Assembly (NCBI GenBank): GCA_903813345.2
Contig: CAIIXF020000011.1
Coordinates: 33,970,166 to 34,034,165 of the forward strand
DNA length: 64,000 nucleotides
DNA from: Owenia fusiformis
Taxonomy: Eukaryota; Annelida; Polychaeta; Sabellida; Oweniidae
Direction: 5' to 3'
This document shows, in pieces, positions 55,901 through 59,116 of the stretch. Numbering within the stretch: position 1 is the first letter of the stretch; each line of letters opens with the position of its first letter. The notes below the pieces were generated by a model. It made no database searches, was not told where the DNA came from, and saw only the letters and a list, made by a program, of their open reading frames with translations. A program made the position numbers and the translations under genes.

Positions 55901-58900
55901 TGGTCAATTAAGGTAAATTGATTAGTACGCATTTTAATGAGATCTTAGAAATGACCATTAATGACAATTAATCAATTAATGTATGATTATGATCATTATT
56001 ATGATTGATAAATTAATAATATTGCTGTCAATCATGTTTAAACTTTTTGCTTGAGTTAACTGAACTTTAACAACCTGTAGTAAACAAGAAATATTAATCA
56101 AGACATTACCTTAGTAAGAACTGCAACAGAAGCTTTATCGGTATCCATGTTCTTAGCTATGAGTTCTTGTCTAAGACGAGTTACCTTAAAAAACAACTAC
56201 ATGTATAATGCACAGCGTATACAAATGCATGGGTTGGGTACGATAGTAGCAAAGTGATCTCCACAAGGTTTTTTCAAGGAGGTGAAAATCCAAATTTTTA
56301 CATTTTTGTCAAAATTTCCTTTTGACATTGCAGTTTTACAAAACGGGCATGAAATCTTTTTAATTGTAAAGAGTGAAGCTTCCTCTTGCTCTTATGCTGG
56401 AGATACCACGGACATGATATCAAATCTTTATCATCAAACATTGTTCATTCATACATAGTCAAACATAATGACATATCTCTAATTTACTTCCTGGACACAC
56501 TGTAGTGTACTTAACAAAGATGTAACCGCCTTGTGAGTTTTCTGTGTCTTGTCATAAATAATCCAACACCCATCATAATTAAAAAAGGGAATTATCATTT
56601 TCATGAAATTTTATGCTCAAAATAATGTGAATGAGGTAACCAAATCGGCAGAGCCAAACTATTTTTTCAATTATACAGTTAAACTTCTCAACTTGGATAC
56701 CCTTTGAAAATGAACAATTCTGTAACATTGAGATTTTTCATGTCCTAAAATCTGTTCTTCCTTCTGACAGGCTAATATGTTAAATCAACCCCTCGAAAGT
56801 GAACTCGCCAAACTTGAAAATCTTTACTAGGTCCAGAGTGTTCTACTTAAAGAGGTGTTACTGTAATTTGAACACAACAGGGTTTGAAAAATATTAGAGT
56901 ACATTTAGTACATCTAGTCTGATTTATACTTTGTCATGGTCAAGGAGAGTAAATGGCCGATGGCTATTGATTTATGCAAGATTCCCTTTATTGATACAAT
57001 GTATGCACAAAGCACACAAATCTGCAACACAAATCAGTGGTCATTAAAATACTATTATGTGTAAACTTGGGATCCTAATAAATTGTTCTATTATACCATT
57101 GAACATAATGACGGCAATGTATATGAATAATGGATTCATAAATTCATAACTTTATGAAGTTTCAAACAACGACCCAAGATTAATAGCCAAGAGTTTCATT
57201 TGCAACAAAGATATGAAATAGGAGAACCTATCTAGTGTCTCCTCCAAACTCGCCTGCGTTTCAAGAAATTTTCAATAGTTTCCACATATTAATTCTAATA
57301 ATTTGGGTTATTTCTTTTCATTGTTTTGTCTGTAAGTGTTATCTGCTACAGAAACTCCTAGCAAATGTACAACAGGAATATATACTACCTCATCTTGATA
57401 TTCAAGAACTTCTTCATCCTTCTCAGCTATGACTTGTTTCCAATATTCAACCTTATCACTAACTTGTACCATGATTTCATCATCAGCATCTCCTTTACTT
57501 TTGACCTTATCCATAAGGTCAGACACCTAAATAGAATAGAAGATAATATAAAACAAGGCATGCAAAATGTCACCACCTGCCATTTGTTACAGATGCCACA
57601 ATTTGTTTCAGATGCCGTGTTAGAGGTGCCGAACATCATCCACAAAGAAGTTGGATAATTATAACAATATGTCACTACTTCTAGTGGGGACATAATATGG
57701 ATATGATGTAACTCTGGTCCGCAGAGTTTAAAATACATGCATGCAAACTCAACTGGAGACAACTGGAGAAATTTTCAAATCAAGGGGAAACATGTACGTA
57801 CATTCAAAGACATCGTTAAAATTTATTTGAAATGAGAAAAACTCATGAACAAATAATATTTGTAAAGTACTGGTCAATACTGGTATATCCTTTATCAATA
57901 AAGTTTAAACATTAAGAAGTCCTACCTGTCCACGAAGTATTTCATTTTCTGTTTTCAGCTGATCCATGACAGTGTCTGTTGTCTGCAGGACTTGCTGCAA
58001 TAAACATTCAAGCGTATAAGTAGATCTGTACATCTATGTGATTTGGGAATGATAGAGGATCTGTAAATGGTATATATATGTCCATGTTTATATGGGGAAT
58101 GCTATCAAATCATATATTATATCTATATATCAGGAATGATAAGGTCTATGAACAGTATATGCATATATGGGGAATGATAGAAAAAGATCTATGTATATCC
58201 ATCTATGTGAAATAATAGGGGGTCTTTGTGTGCGGATATAGTTAATTCTTTTATATACATCTATCTATTATACATCGAATAGCTTGATTAGTATCCATAA
58301 ACTAATCTCCTAACCTTAAGTTTGATATATTCATCTGTCATTCTATCCATCTCTTTGATAGCATCATTGAGTTTCTTCTTCATGTCATCAGTGCTCTTCT
58401 GAAGAGCATTGTTAGAATCAGTCAGGTTCTAAAATTGAAAATGAAATAAAATTACTAAATTGTTAAGCGACCACTCAAACTTGAAGAAATAAATACAGGG
58501 AGCTTACTGGGCTCAAATTGACAACCTCCTGGCAATGATGTCTTCACTTAACTTGACATGTTATCTCAACCCCCTAGACTACAAGGCAAAATATAGAATC
58601 CAAAAGGTTGTTTCATGAGCAAAGCTGACTATAGAGGACTGTTCAATCATTTAAACAGACCACCACATACATGCAACAATGCAGCATTCACTGACCTGCA
58701 GTTCCTCAAGAGCTTCAGACAGTTCTCGATTCTTTTTGGTGAGCTTCTGGCGGAACTCCATATCATCACCATGACGATTCTGTAGCGCATCACGCTGCGA
58801 GTCAAGCTGGCGTTGATAGTCCCGAACATCTTCCTCCAATTGTGCTGCGATTCTCTTTGCTTCACGCAACTCCTTTTCCGCATCTTCTGCTCTTACTGCA

Positions 58901-58902
58901 TA
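4460..58902 (-). CDS. CEP290: CEP290, centrosomal/ciliary transition-zone coiled-coil protein (46 exons, N terminus outside window)
   Basis: Large coiled-coil protein of the centriole and ciliary transition zone. In vertebrates it helps build the membrane-microtubule links that gate the cilium. I joined 46 GT..AG exons on the minus strand. All phases agree and total 7,035 nt (2,344 residues plus stop), close to the human protein minus its first ~145 residues. Diagnostic matches to human CEP290 recalled from memory include RAPTTTMKALVDRLKNQLA, ELNERQRAEH, DEIEDLKFNYREAV, RKFAVMRHQQ and VDLTEFRK. The protein is almost entirely heptad-like, rich in E, K, Q and L, with no membrane segment. Introns are mostly 0.2-1.5 kb, except intron 22 (19.6 kb) and intron 28 (6.8 kb), which each hold an opposite-strand gene. 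It ends in GLPP, lacking the acidic tail of the human protein. The start codon and first exons are not in the window. Confidence 0.97.
7164..7340. mobile_element. MITE with ACTGGYGGATYCAGG inverted ends
   Basis: The left end ACTGGCGGATTCAGG is the inverse of the right end CCTGGATCCACCAGT. The interior is ~145 bp with G-runs at left and C-runs at right. It lies in CEP290 intron 40, 27 bp from exon 41. Sequences with this terminus are widespread in marine animals; the superfamily is not certain. Confidence 0.6.
7431..7507 (+). mobile_element. Family A element, 3' fragment
   Basis: Contains the family A right-end words: GTTGTAAGAATTTGTTACA, then after a short spacer CATCACATGTCTGGTGACATAA, a decayed version of the terminal hairpin. 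Lies in CEP290 intron 40. Confidence 0.5.
8207..11621 (-). CDS. CEP290: CEP290 exons 33-39 of window
   Basis: Exons at 11507-11621, 10770-10886, 10291-10409, 9752-9897, 9268-9409, 8601-8738 and 8207-8350. Segments: LGDQVKRLKAELRKRRDRET, KKEKAVAKLKTDKHKLEEEI, RWEESKKWQKIVDRLKGRLK, MEELRNKNFQLEEE, QQRNKFLSEKLEELERQL and KLSEENIELRFEAEQAKKDI. The donor of exon 33 (TTTAT|GTGAGT) borders a tandem array of copies of itself (11351-11506). The phase with exon 34 (T + TG = Leu) shows that the exon-proximal copy is the real donor. Confidence 0.95.
8965..9056 (+). repeat. 31-bp minisatellite, three copies
   Basis: Unit ACAAATGTATGGACACACAA followed by GACAGACATGG, repeated three times with few changes, in CEP290 intron 37. 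No coding role; the open frame across it is a by-product. Confidence 0.85.
9530..9600 (+). mobile_element. Family A element, 5' fragment
   Basis: Starts AAGGCATTAACATGCAAAAT and continues GTCACCACCTGCAATTTGG, the family A left end, then decays. Lies in CEP290 intron 36. Confidence 0.55.
10030..10190. mobile_element. Single arm of family C TIR element
   Basis: Shares TTCACTGGTGAT, GGTAACAAAATGTC, GTCGAAGGTACGATTTTTCT and GTAGGCAGAATCCC with both arms of the 370-bp element at 55303-55672. Only one arm is present, preceded by a small palindrome (GTTACCGAAAC / GTTTCGGTAAC). Lies in CEP290 intron 35. Confidence 0.6.
10473..10595 (+). mobile_element. Family A element, short copy
   Basis: Left end ACAAGACATTAACATGTAAA then ATGTCACCACCTGCCATTTG, TTACAGACAC, a GCCAAACAC-type spacer, and GAAACTATAACAATATG. 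The terminal hairpin is lost. Lies in CEP290 intron 34. Confidence 0.6.
11351..11506 (-). repeat. CEP290: 22-bp tandem repeat made of copies of the exon 33 splice donor
   Basis: On the minus strand the unit TATATTGATTTATGTGAGTAAA repeats immediately downstream of CEP290 exon 33. Every unit contains GATTTATG(T/G)GAGT or a GTTAGT variant, the same sequence as the exon's own donor (GATTTAT|GTGAGT). I count three further GTGAGT copies, two GTTAGT copies, and one more isolated GTGAGT copy near 11353. Splicing to any downstream copy would read CEFY and then a stop codon. Confidence 0.85.
11867..12550 (-). pseudogene. 5'-truncated non-LTR retrotransposon: C-terminal part of ORF2
   Basis: An open frame of about 227 residues ends at a TGA/TAA-type stop at 11867. 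It resembles the region downstream of the reverse transcriptase in LINE ORF2 proteins. It has AWKRLICSRVKDLQETIFRI, LLMGQFNLNSCKKW, and a zinc-knuckle-like CTLCGKKEPETMEHFLFQC (C-x2-C-x9-H-x4-C). An in-frame stop just upstream and absence of the RT domain mark a 5' truncation, as usual for LINE insertions. Downstream (11640-11866) lies an AT-rich 3' tail. It is inserted in CEP290 intron 32 in the same orientation as CEP290. The exact clade is not determined. Confidence 0.8.
12595..12765. mobile_element. Palindromic MITE, arms ~60 bp
   Basis: The left arm AATAAAGACTGAGATTTTAT continuing GATTTATGGCG...TATATGACC...TTTTATTCTG is the inverse of the right arm read back from about 12765 (AACAAAGACCTCAATTTTAT). 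It sits next to the LINE fragment in CEP290 intron 32. A second short inverted pair TTCTAATATGATA / TATCATATTAGAA (12774 and 12886) may mark another element. Confidence 0.7.
12939..15858 (-). CDS. CEP290: CEP290 exons 29-32 of window
   Basis: Exons at 15640-15858, 14146-14300, 13554-13767 and 12939-13076. Exon 29 begins ARINQKEETIVKYQDLLRQA and includes FSKFKQAALNQV. Exon 30 carries LARLNELEDTVAEQDNGMSA. Exon 31 has NERAPTTTMKALVDRLKNQL, nearly identical to human, and runs directly into exon 32 ALSKALVELRGDL. Intron 29 (14301-15639) contains a Tc1/mariner-type MITE, and introns 31 and 32 contain palindromic MITEs and a LINE fragment. Confidence 0.96.
13186..13320. mobile_element. MITE with CTGGGGGYCATTAACAG inverted ends, 135 bp
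   Basis: The left end CTGGGGGCCATTAACAGAAA is the inverse of the right end TTTCTGTTAATGACCCCCTGG. The inner arms share GAATTCGTAA. Contains TGACGTCA in the loop. In CEP290 intron 31. Confidence 0.75.
14501..15571. mobile_element. Tc1/mariner-type non-autonomous element, 1,071 bp, TA target site
   Basis: The left terminus CAGGGTGTCCGGAAAGTAAA continues GATACAAAT. The right terminus is its inverse with one mismatch (CAGGGAGTCCGG...). Both are flanked by TA (14499-14500 and 15572-15573). Weaker inverted similarity continues inside (GTTATGGT.ACG, GGAGC). No transposase frame is recognisable. Lies in CEP290 intron 29. Confidence 0.8.
15945..16165 (-). repeat. 27-bp minisatellite, about eight copies
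   Basis: Unit CTCAGTGAATTATCTTTTTG plus AGCATGT on the plus strand. Because 27 is a multiple of three, one minus frame stays open and reads as a nine-residue repeat (DNSLRHAQK). It is intronic, ~90 bp upstream of the CEP290 exon 29 acceptor, and has no start or splice context suggesting a real protein. Confidence 0.9.
16556..18121 (+). mobile_element. Family A long element: tandem ~140 bp core, pearl/Helentron-like
   Basis: The left end is AAGGCATTAACATGACAAAA TGTCACCACCT. Then come about nine to ten imperfect core repeats of roughly 135-150 bp (TCAATTTGAAGCAAGTTGAA, TTTTTTGACCTTGAGAAGGTCA, AAAGTCAGATTTGAATTTCT, GAGAACATGTAGATGATTTT). A right flank has GGAAGTTGTAAGAAATTGTT then GACGCCAACCGCCG microsatellite units. 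It closes with GACCATAACAATATG and a hairpin TGTCACCAC-TTTT-GGTGGTGACA ending in TAA. Left flank, tandem core, microsatellite and 3' hairpin is the layout of pearl/HINE elements. No coding capacity. In CEP290 intron 28. Confidence 0.75.
18122..18684 (+). repeat. 563-bp tandem duplication of the family A right portion
   Basis: Starts directly after the terminal GGTGGTGACATAA of the preceding copy. It repeats 17559-18121 nearly base for base, including the microsatellite and terminal hairpin. Differences are few, so the duplication is recent. Confidence 0.85.
19107..19276 (+). repeat. 36-bp minisatellite, about 4.7 copies
   Basis: Unit ATCTAACAGTGAATACACAT followed by TCCAATATTACATATG, almost identical between copies, in CEP290 intron 28 upstream of the sulfotransferase gene. 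The flanks 18685-19106 and 19277-19870 hold nothing I recognise. Confidence 0.9.
19871..20108 (+). mobile_element. Family B element, short copy
   Basis: Left end GCAAGACAGCAAGTGATAAA TATTGCACTTT; middle CAGAACCTAATCAGATCTTA and TCTGCTCTTGCATTTGTAAA; right end AAACATAGCACTTTGAAAAAG. Its ends match the long copy at 43797-45255. Ends ~145 bp before the sulfotransferase start codon, so it may lie in its promoter or 5' UTR. Confidence 0.7.
20255..22013 (+). CDS. Carbohydrate sulfotransferase (CHST8-14-like, Sulfotransfer_2 family), type II Golgi membrane enzyme
   Basis: Predicted enzyme moving sulfate from PAPS onto a glycan, acting in the Golgi lumen. Two exons give 411 residues: 20255-20342 (donor CTT|GTAAGT) and 20866-22013 (acceptor TTACAG), joined through a split Trp codon. 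Exon 1 gives MYYSNGFNK followed by a hydrophobic segment (about residues 13-27, FIIIIVSLILL), a signal anchor. PAPS-binding motifs are visible: 5'-phosphosulfate loop CPIAKVGTTFFGRLF (about 92-106) and 3'-phosphate motif FVRHPESRIVSAYLDK (about 151-166, with the Arg and Ser of the family). Length fits CHST proteins (~350-420). A candidate AATAAA lies at 22178. The gene is nested in CEP290 intron 28 on the opposite strand, so it has its own promoter. The acceptor glycan cannot be read from sequence. The start is inferred; an internal ATG at 20907 would lose the anchor. Confidence 0.88.
22014..22655. other. Sulfotransferase 3' UTR and CEP290 intron remainder
   Basis: Follows the sulfotransferase stop codon. 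AATAAA at 22178-22183 is the first good poly(A) signal on the plus strand. The rest up to CEP290 exon 28 shows no gene or repeat I recognise. Confidence 0.5.
22178..22183 (+). terminator. Candidate poly(A) signal of the sulfotransferase gene
   Basis: AATAAA in TCAGAAATAAAGCTCC, 165 bp after the stop codon. Use is inferred from position only. Confidence 0.45.
22656..26890 (-). CDS. CEP290: CEP290 exons 23-28 of window
   Basis: Exons at 26688-26890, 26210-26323, 24397-24591, 23827-24015, 23273-23407 and 22656-22874. Segments: RIESHNKAKHLKRNIQ then NLRRQYSGAIPLSKQEKFAK (human SLRRQFSGALPLAQQEKFSK), LEDLIVTLKDGKGAQKVMEW, RQLQWEQREVELERML, LPDPSLPVANQLDHAIGTIK, and SRDKVITELRLRLPAT. The acceptor of exon 25 at 24592 sits only ~10 bp from the edge of a 1.3 kb 20-bp minisatellite, whose minus strand is pyrimidine-rich. 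Confidence 0.95.
24603..25905. repeat. 20-bp minisatellite, about 65 copies
   Basis: Unit CAATGAAGAGGTAGATGAAA on the plus strand, with GAAG/GAGG, ATAG and TGGAA variants. Twenty is not a multiple of three and no frame contains a stop, so all three minus frames stay open for hundreds of codons and repeat a 20-residue unit (SSTSSLFHLPLHCFIYLFIV). These are not genes. The array edge lies ~10 bp from the acceptor of CEP290 exon 25 and supplies its pyrimidine tract (TTTCATCTACCTCTTCATTG). Confidence 0.95.
25906..26209. repeat. Degenerate edge of the 20-bp minisatellite and unique intron
   Basis: Diverged units (for example AATATATGAAACAATCAAGG) fade by about 26030. The remaining sequence to exon 24 has no recognised feature. 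Confidence 0.5.
27157..30770 (+). mobile_element. Family A long element with expanded core
   Basis: Left end ACAAGGCATTAACATGACAA, then many core repeats, then the right flank GTTAAGTTATAGGAAGTTGT with a GACGCCGGACGCC microsatellite and the terminal hairpin ending near 30770. Blocks of several units recur (28060-28900 resembles 28940-29760), so multi-unit duplications built the array. It contains a foreign 387-bp insertion at 27665. Near 30019 a truncated right flank (GGAAGTTGTA) is joined back to core sequence. In CEP290 intron 22. Confidence 0.75.
27665..28051. mobile_element. 387-bp TIR element inserted AAA|TTT without target duplication (Spy-like)
   Basis: Terminal inverted repeats GGACGATTCTCGGTTTGGAG (AAC) and its exact inverse at 28029-28051. 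The left flank is GTTATGTCAAA and the right flank is TTTGAACTTCTGAAAAGATG. A paralogous empty site in the same array (28926-28950) reads GTTATGTCAAATTTGAACTT, so the insertion split AAATTT with no duplicated bases. Insertion between AAA and TTT with no duplication is the known hallmark of Spy transposons. The interior holds two ~190-bp direct half-repeats (TTATCCCTGCTTCRGAC) and no coding frame. Confidence 0.75.
30771..31810 (+). repeat. ~1 kb tandem duplication of the family A right portion, plus a terminal 46-bp duplication
   Basis: Begins right after the terminal hairpin at 30770 and repeats about 29770-30770, including the joint at the truncated right flank and the microsatellite. The last AACGGAGACCATAACAATAT-hairpin block is duplicated once more (31715-31763 and 31764-31810). 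Confidence 0.85.
31811..32545. other. Region upstream of the oxygenase start; promoter not identified
   Basis: Unique-looking sequence between the family A array and the oxygenase ATG. It should contain the promoter and 5' UTR. I see no convincing TATA box or initiator and no repeat. Confidence 0.4.
32546..46025 (+). CDS. 2-oxoglutarate/Fe(II)-dependent dioxygenase, isopenicillin-N-synthase-like (7 exons)
   Basis: Soluble oxygenase of the DIOX_N plus 2OG-FeII_Oxy fold. Exons: 32546-32728, 40122-40237, 40625-40682, 40984-41094, 42743-42928, 45366-45476 and 45834-46025. They give 318 residues with consistent phases. The N-terminal domain shows TPVVDFKDY, GVGFMYIKNHGIS and REFFSLPQEEKMK. The jelly-roll core has MRLLNYP, the iron ligands in GEHTDWGTVT (His200, Asp202), GEWIDVTPKDG, LVQRWTSDKLQAN, the third ligand in PHRVMKLPS (His257), and the 2-oxoglutarate Arg in SRFSMTYFGQP (Arg276, Ser278). 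All catalytic residues are present, so it is likely active; the substrate is unknown. The exon 5 acceptor (AAAG|GAGAGA) is the least certain. Either the ATG at 32546 or that at 32564 could start it. It lies inside CEP290 intron 22 on the opposite strand. Its stop is followed 26 bp later by a mobile-element copy; AATAAA at 46293 may end the transcript. Confidence 0.9.
32985..33195 (+). pseudogene. Degenerate reverse-transcriptase fragment of a non-LTR retrotransposon
   Basis: In one plus frame the stretch gives RDVGTRQGCGLGPMLFNVL, the conserved RT block (vGxRQGCxLSPxLFN). It is followed after stop codons by a decayed version of the catalytic YADD block region (ITLLHCF-like). Several in-frame stops show a dead fragment. 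It lies in intron 1 of the oxygenase gene, between exon 1 and the terminal-inverted-repeat element at 33438. It is too short to assign a clade. Confidence 0.65.
34290..35660 (+). repeat. 91-bp minisatellite at the left end of the hAT-like element
   Basis: Unit of about 91 bp with CATCTCGCATGTGCAGCATG, TGGACCAAGTTAGCAAGTGA, CATGCTGCCATGTTGCATGT and AGCATCTTGCCAAGTTTAAA, about 14 copies. TAGC/TGCC and CTGCC/GTACC variants alternate, suggesting higher-order two-unit blocks in 34.9-35.5 kb. Confidence 0.9.
35661..37690. other. Interior of the hAT-like element, no gene
   Basis: AT-rich, no long frame. A stretch at 36920-37160 repeats CCGTAAAA / TACCGTA words (simple diverged repeats). Nothing else recognised. 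Confidence 0.5.
37735..38815 (+). repeat. 49-bp minisatellite with ~300-bp higher-order blocks
   Basis: Unit GTACCAGACCCTAATGATAC AGGGTCCACTTGGCAGGAGC GGCGATCGT. Three times the array is interrupted by the same longer segment (ACCCACCCTAACCAACCCTA, AACCAGATGGGGTTTTAA, ACTACCCACTGAGGACACAG). That segment includes an inverted half-unit (AGTAGGGTCTGGCACACGAA TGCCACTCC). Inside the hAT-like element. Confidence 0.9.
40350..40545. mobile_element. CAGGCCCGTAGCCAG-TIR MITE, 196 bp
   Basis: Left CAGGCCCGTAGCCAG, right inverse CAGGCCCATAGCCATGGGG. G-runs and C-runs inside. Same family as 2475-2547. Lies in oxygenase intron 2, between exons 2 and 3. Confidence 0.75.
41095..42742. other. Oxygenase intron 4, no recognised feature
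   Basis: About 1.6 kb between oxygenase exons 4 and 5. I see no gene or clear repeat. It includes a partial duplicate of the exon 4 end with its donor (GGCATTATC...AACTAGGTTAGT near 41215-41240) that lacks an acceptor and is not an exon. Confidence 0.5.
42953..43735 (+). repeat. 41-bp minisatellite, 19 copies, each with a CCAAT-box core
   Basis: Unit GATGGTGAACTTTCTAGCAA TCTGATTGGCTCATGTGATA T. Thirteen of nineteen units keep CTGATTGG, the inverse of CCAATCAG, which is the consensus of the NF-Y factor. Others have CTGAATGG or CTGTTTGG. It begins 25 bp after oxygenase exon 5. Confidence 0.92.
43797..45255 (+). mobile_element. Family B long element, pearl/Helentron-like, with ~595-bp internal duplication
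   Basis: Left end AAGACACACAGTGATAAATA TCGCACTTTG. The right end has a CGCCCGCCCGCACGCCC microsatellite, GACGACGACAATATAGCACT and a small hairpin (GCACTTTTTCAAAGTGC). The interior is repeated twice at a period of ~595 bp (TTGTAGTCTTGAACTTTG near 43970 and TTGTAGTCTCAAACTTTG near 44566). It includes TTTGACCTTTTCAAGGYCACTGAAGGT and TCAGATTTGAACTTCTGAGA, which belong to the family A core. In oxygenase intron 5. Confidence 0.7.
45477..45833. other. Oxygenase intron 6 with a family A 5' fragment
   Basis: Contains GAACAAGGCATAACATGACA AAAAGTCACTTCCTGC near 45552-45590, a decayed family A left end. Otherwise nothing recognised. Confidence 0.45.
46051..46240 (+). mobile_element. Family B element, short copy in the oxygenase 3' UTR
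   Basis: Left AAGACACTGATAAATATCAC ACTCGG, middle CAAAAACCTAATCAAATCTT GGCACTAGTCAGCTCTTGCA, right AACAATGTAGCACTTTTCAA. Starts 26 bp after the oxygenase stop codon; AATAAA at 46293 lies beyond it, so the element probably is transcribed as 3' UTR. Confidence 0.7.
46293..46298 (+). terminator. Candidate poly(A) signal of the oxygenase gene
   Basis: AATAAA in TTACAATAAATGTTAAC, 268 bp after the stop codon and 168 bp before CEP290 exon 22 on the opposite strand. It is the nearest canonical signal; use is inferred. Confidence 0.4.
46466..47787 (-). CDS. CEP290: CEP290 exons 19-22 of window
   Basis: Exons at 47597-47787, 47301-47361, 46855-46952 and 46466-46598. Exon 19 carries the strongly conserved ISISKKLTTLEMKELNERQR followed by AEHAHRMYEQQK. 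Exon 20 is a 61-nt mini-exon (LAKLNLEAQKVERELRDEIS plus one base). Exon 21 carries TISDADRLKIAELEK, and exon 22 carries SRDKEVISMRQQLVDFQAQ. Exon 22 ends with a single G that completes a Gly codon with the GT opening exon 23, 19.6 kb away. That gives DEKTIIGKLHRH, against DEKSLIAKLHQH in human. The oxygenase gene ends 440 bp from exon 22 on the other strand. Confidence 0.95.
46614..46690 (+). mobile_element. Family A element, 5' fragment
   Basis: ACAAGGCATTGACTTGCAAA ATGTCACCAACTAACATG, then TTACAGATGCCAAATACCGACC. The right end is missing. In CEP290 intron 21. Confidence 0.55.
47067..47199 (+). mobile_element. Family A element, complete short copy, 133 bp
   Basis: Left CGAGGCATTAACATGCAAAA TGTCACCACCTGTCATTTG, spacer, AAGCTGGAGATCATAACAAT, and hairpin TGTCACCAATTGTGGTGGTGACA then TAA. 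Shows the minimal form: left end and hairpin right end with no tandem core. In CEP290 intron 20. Confidence 0.75.
47838..48425. mobile_element. Inverted-repeat MITE(s) with TTATTATGCACCTC ends
   Basis: TTTATTATGCACCTCA at 47838 is the inverse of GAGGTGCATAATAAA near 48322-48336. Inside is a hairpin GACCCTTTTCGAGAAAAAGGGTC-like at ~47948-47970. Directly after the right end another inverted pair (ACAAATACTGGATGATCAGG and its inverse ending near 48425) forms a ~90-bp hairpin. In CEP290 intron 18. Confidence 0.55.
48645..49045. repeat. Element rich in GCAGAATTT words (possible MITE)
   Basis: ATACTAGAATTCTGTG at left and the inverse of ATACTAGTTTTCTGCACG at right. Between them GCAGAATTT / AAATTCTGC / GGAATTTC words recur near both ends. 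Weak terminal repeat; no coding frame. In CEP290 intron 18. Confidence 0.4.
49074..50650 (-). CDS. CEP290: CEP290 exons 15-18 of window
   Basis: Exons at 50525-50650, 50029-50271, 49518-49772 and 49074-49185. Key stretches are LEDYRRKFAVMRHQQGLIYA, MTRKITVLRVNEKALTRRY, LGYLQRFKDMAAFKMAALQK and QFNELTEKYRDLLERGNVLV, all close to human CEP290. Compared with the human protein about ten residues are absent at the exon 15/16 junction; this is a small deletion between coiled-coil heptads, not a frame break. Confidence 0.95.
50926..51733. mobile_element. PIF/Harbinger-like non-autonomous element, 808 bp, TAA target duplication
   Basis: Left CCCTACTATCACACCAAACT AGTTCT; right inverse CCCCCCTATCACACCAAACT AGTTCT. 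Both flanks carry TAA (50923-50925 and 51734-51736). The interior is unusually CpG-rich for this window and full of GAACG / ACGTTCT words on both strands. A second left end (CTATCACACCAAACAAGTTG) occurs inside at ~51315, so two copies or half copies are nested. No transposase. In CEP290 intron 14. Confidence 0.7.
51780..54963 (-). CDS. CEP290: CEP290 exons 6-14 of window
   Basis: Exons at 54846-54963, 54506-54684, 54063-54168, 53631-53788, 53074-53295, 52670-52835, 52380-52451, 52077-52216 and 51780-51929. Split codons agree at each junction (for example K-G between exons 6 and 7, and a split Cys between exons 8 and 9). Recognisable segments: TAIIEDLKQEL, YGLSDAVAEIKDGKLQVQIR, AKLGLDPKEPVDLTEFRK, RIRKLAQQQGQRAAALGL, NKQLQQGMREI, YMKAQVDNLQGRVDELRKEL and LPEGIAVTSAETISSLNEHL. 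Each aligns in order with human CEP290. The exon 10 donor was read as CGA|GTAGGT, which keeps the frame and the homology. Introns here are short (0.2-0.5 kb). Confidence 0.95.
52242..52325 (+). mobile_element. Family A element, decayed 5' fragment
   Basis: GACAAGGCTTTACATGTAAA ATGTCACCATATTGCCATTTG then decays. In the short intron between CEP290 exons 12 and 13. Confidence 0.5.
55303..55672. mobile_element. Family C TIR element, ~370 bp
   Basis: The left arm GTAACAAAATGTCGGAACAT CAAAGGTACGATTTTTC ... GTAGGCAGAATTCCC is the inverse of the right arm (GGTAACAAAATGTCGGAACG TCGAGGGTACGATTTTTC ... GTAGGCAGAATCCC). The arms pair over ~100 bp. The true ends may extend to the TTCACTAGTGATTACGCTGACC word read back from ~55690. 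In CEP290 intron 5; one arm recurs at 10030. Confidence 0.75.
56110..58902 (-). CDS. CEP290: CEP290 exons 1-5 of window (N-terminal coiled coil)
   Basis: Exons at 58696-58902, 58315-58428, 57926-57994, 57389-57526 and 56110-56184, all phase 0 (69, 38, 23, 46 and 25 codons). The first begins YAVRAEDAEKELREAKRIA and contains DYQRQLDSQRDAL, matching human DYQKQIDSQKETL near residue 170. Later matches are MDRMTDEYIKLK, VMDQLKTENEI and EKDEEVLEYQDE. Upstream of 58902 a polypyrimidine stretch ending in CAG is a good acceptor, so the coding sequence continues beyond it. I found no matching upstream exon before 64000. Confidence 0.95.
56185..57388. other. CEP290 intron 4, nothing recognised
   Basis: About 1.2 kb of AT-rich sequence with no repeat, RNA or coding signal that I can support. 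Confidence 0.5.
57553..57695 (+). mobile_element. Family A element, complete short copy
   Basis: ACAAGGCATGCAAAATGTCA CCACCTGCCATTTGTTACAG, then GATGCC spacers, TTGGATAATTATAACAATATG and a decayed hairpin GTCACTACTTCTAGTGGGGACATAA. In CEP290 intron 3. Confidence 0.7.
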
Positions 58903-58985
58903 CTGGAAGTGAAAAAGTTATGATTCCATTATGTTTTGTTTTTATCTAAAAGCTTAATTTACAGTAACATATATTATATATATGA

Positions 58986-59116
58986 GACAAGGCTTTAATA
59001 TGCAAAATGTCACCACCATTTATTACAGACACCAACCACCAATCACCAAACGCCGATCATCAACTGCCATCACAAAAACGGAGACCATCACAATATGTCA
59101 CATTGGTGGTTCCATG
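58986..59116 (+). mobile_element. Family A element, short copy
   Basis: ACAAGGCTTTAATATGCAAA ATGTCACCACC, ACAGACACCAACCACCAATCACC spacer, AAAAACGGAGACCATCACAA TATGTCACATTGGTGG. The hairpin is partly lost. Lies 84 bp upstream of the first CEP290 exon in the window. Confidence 0.7.
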
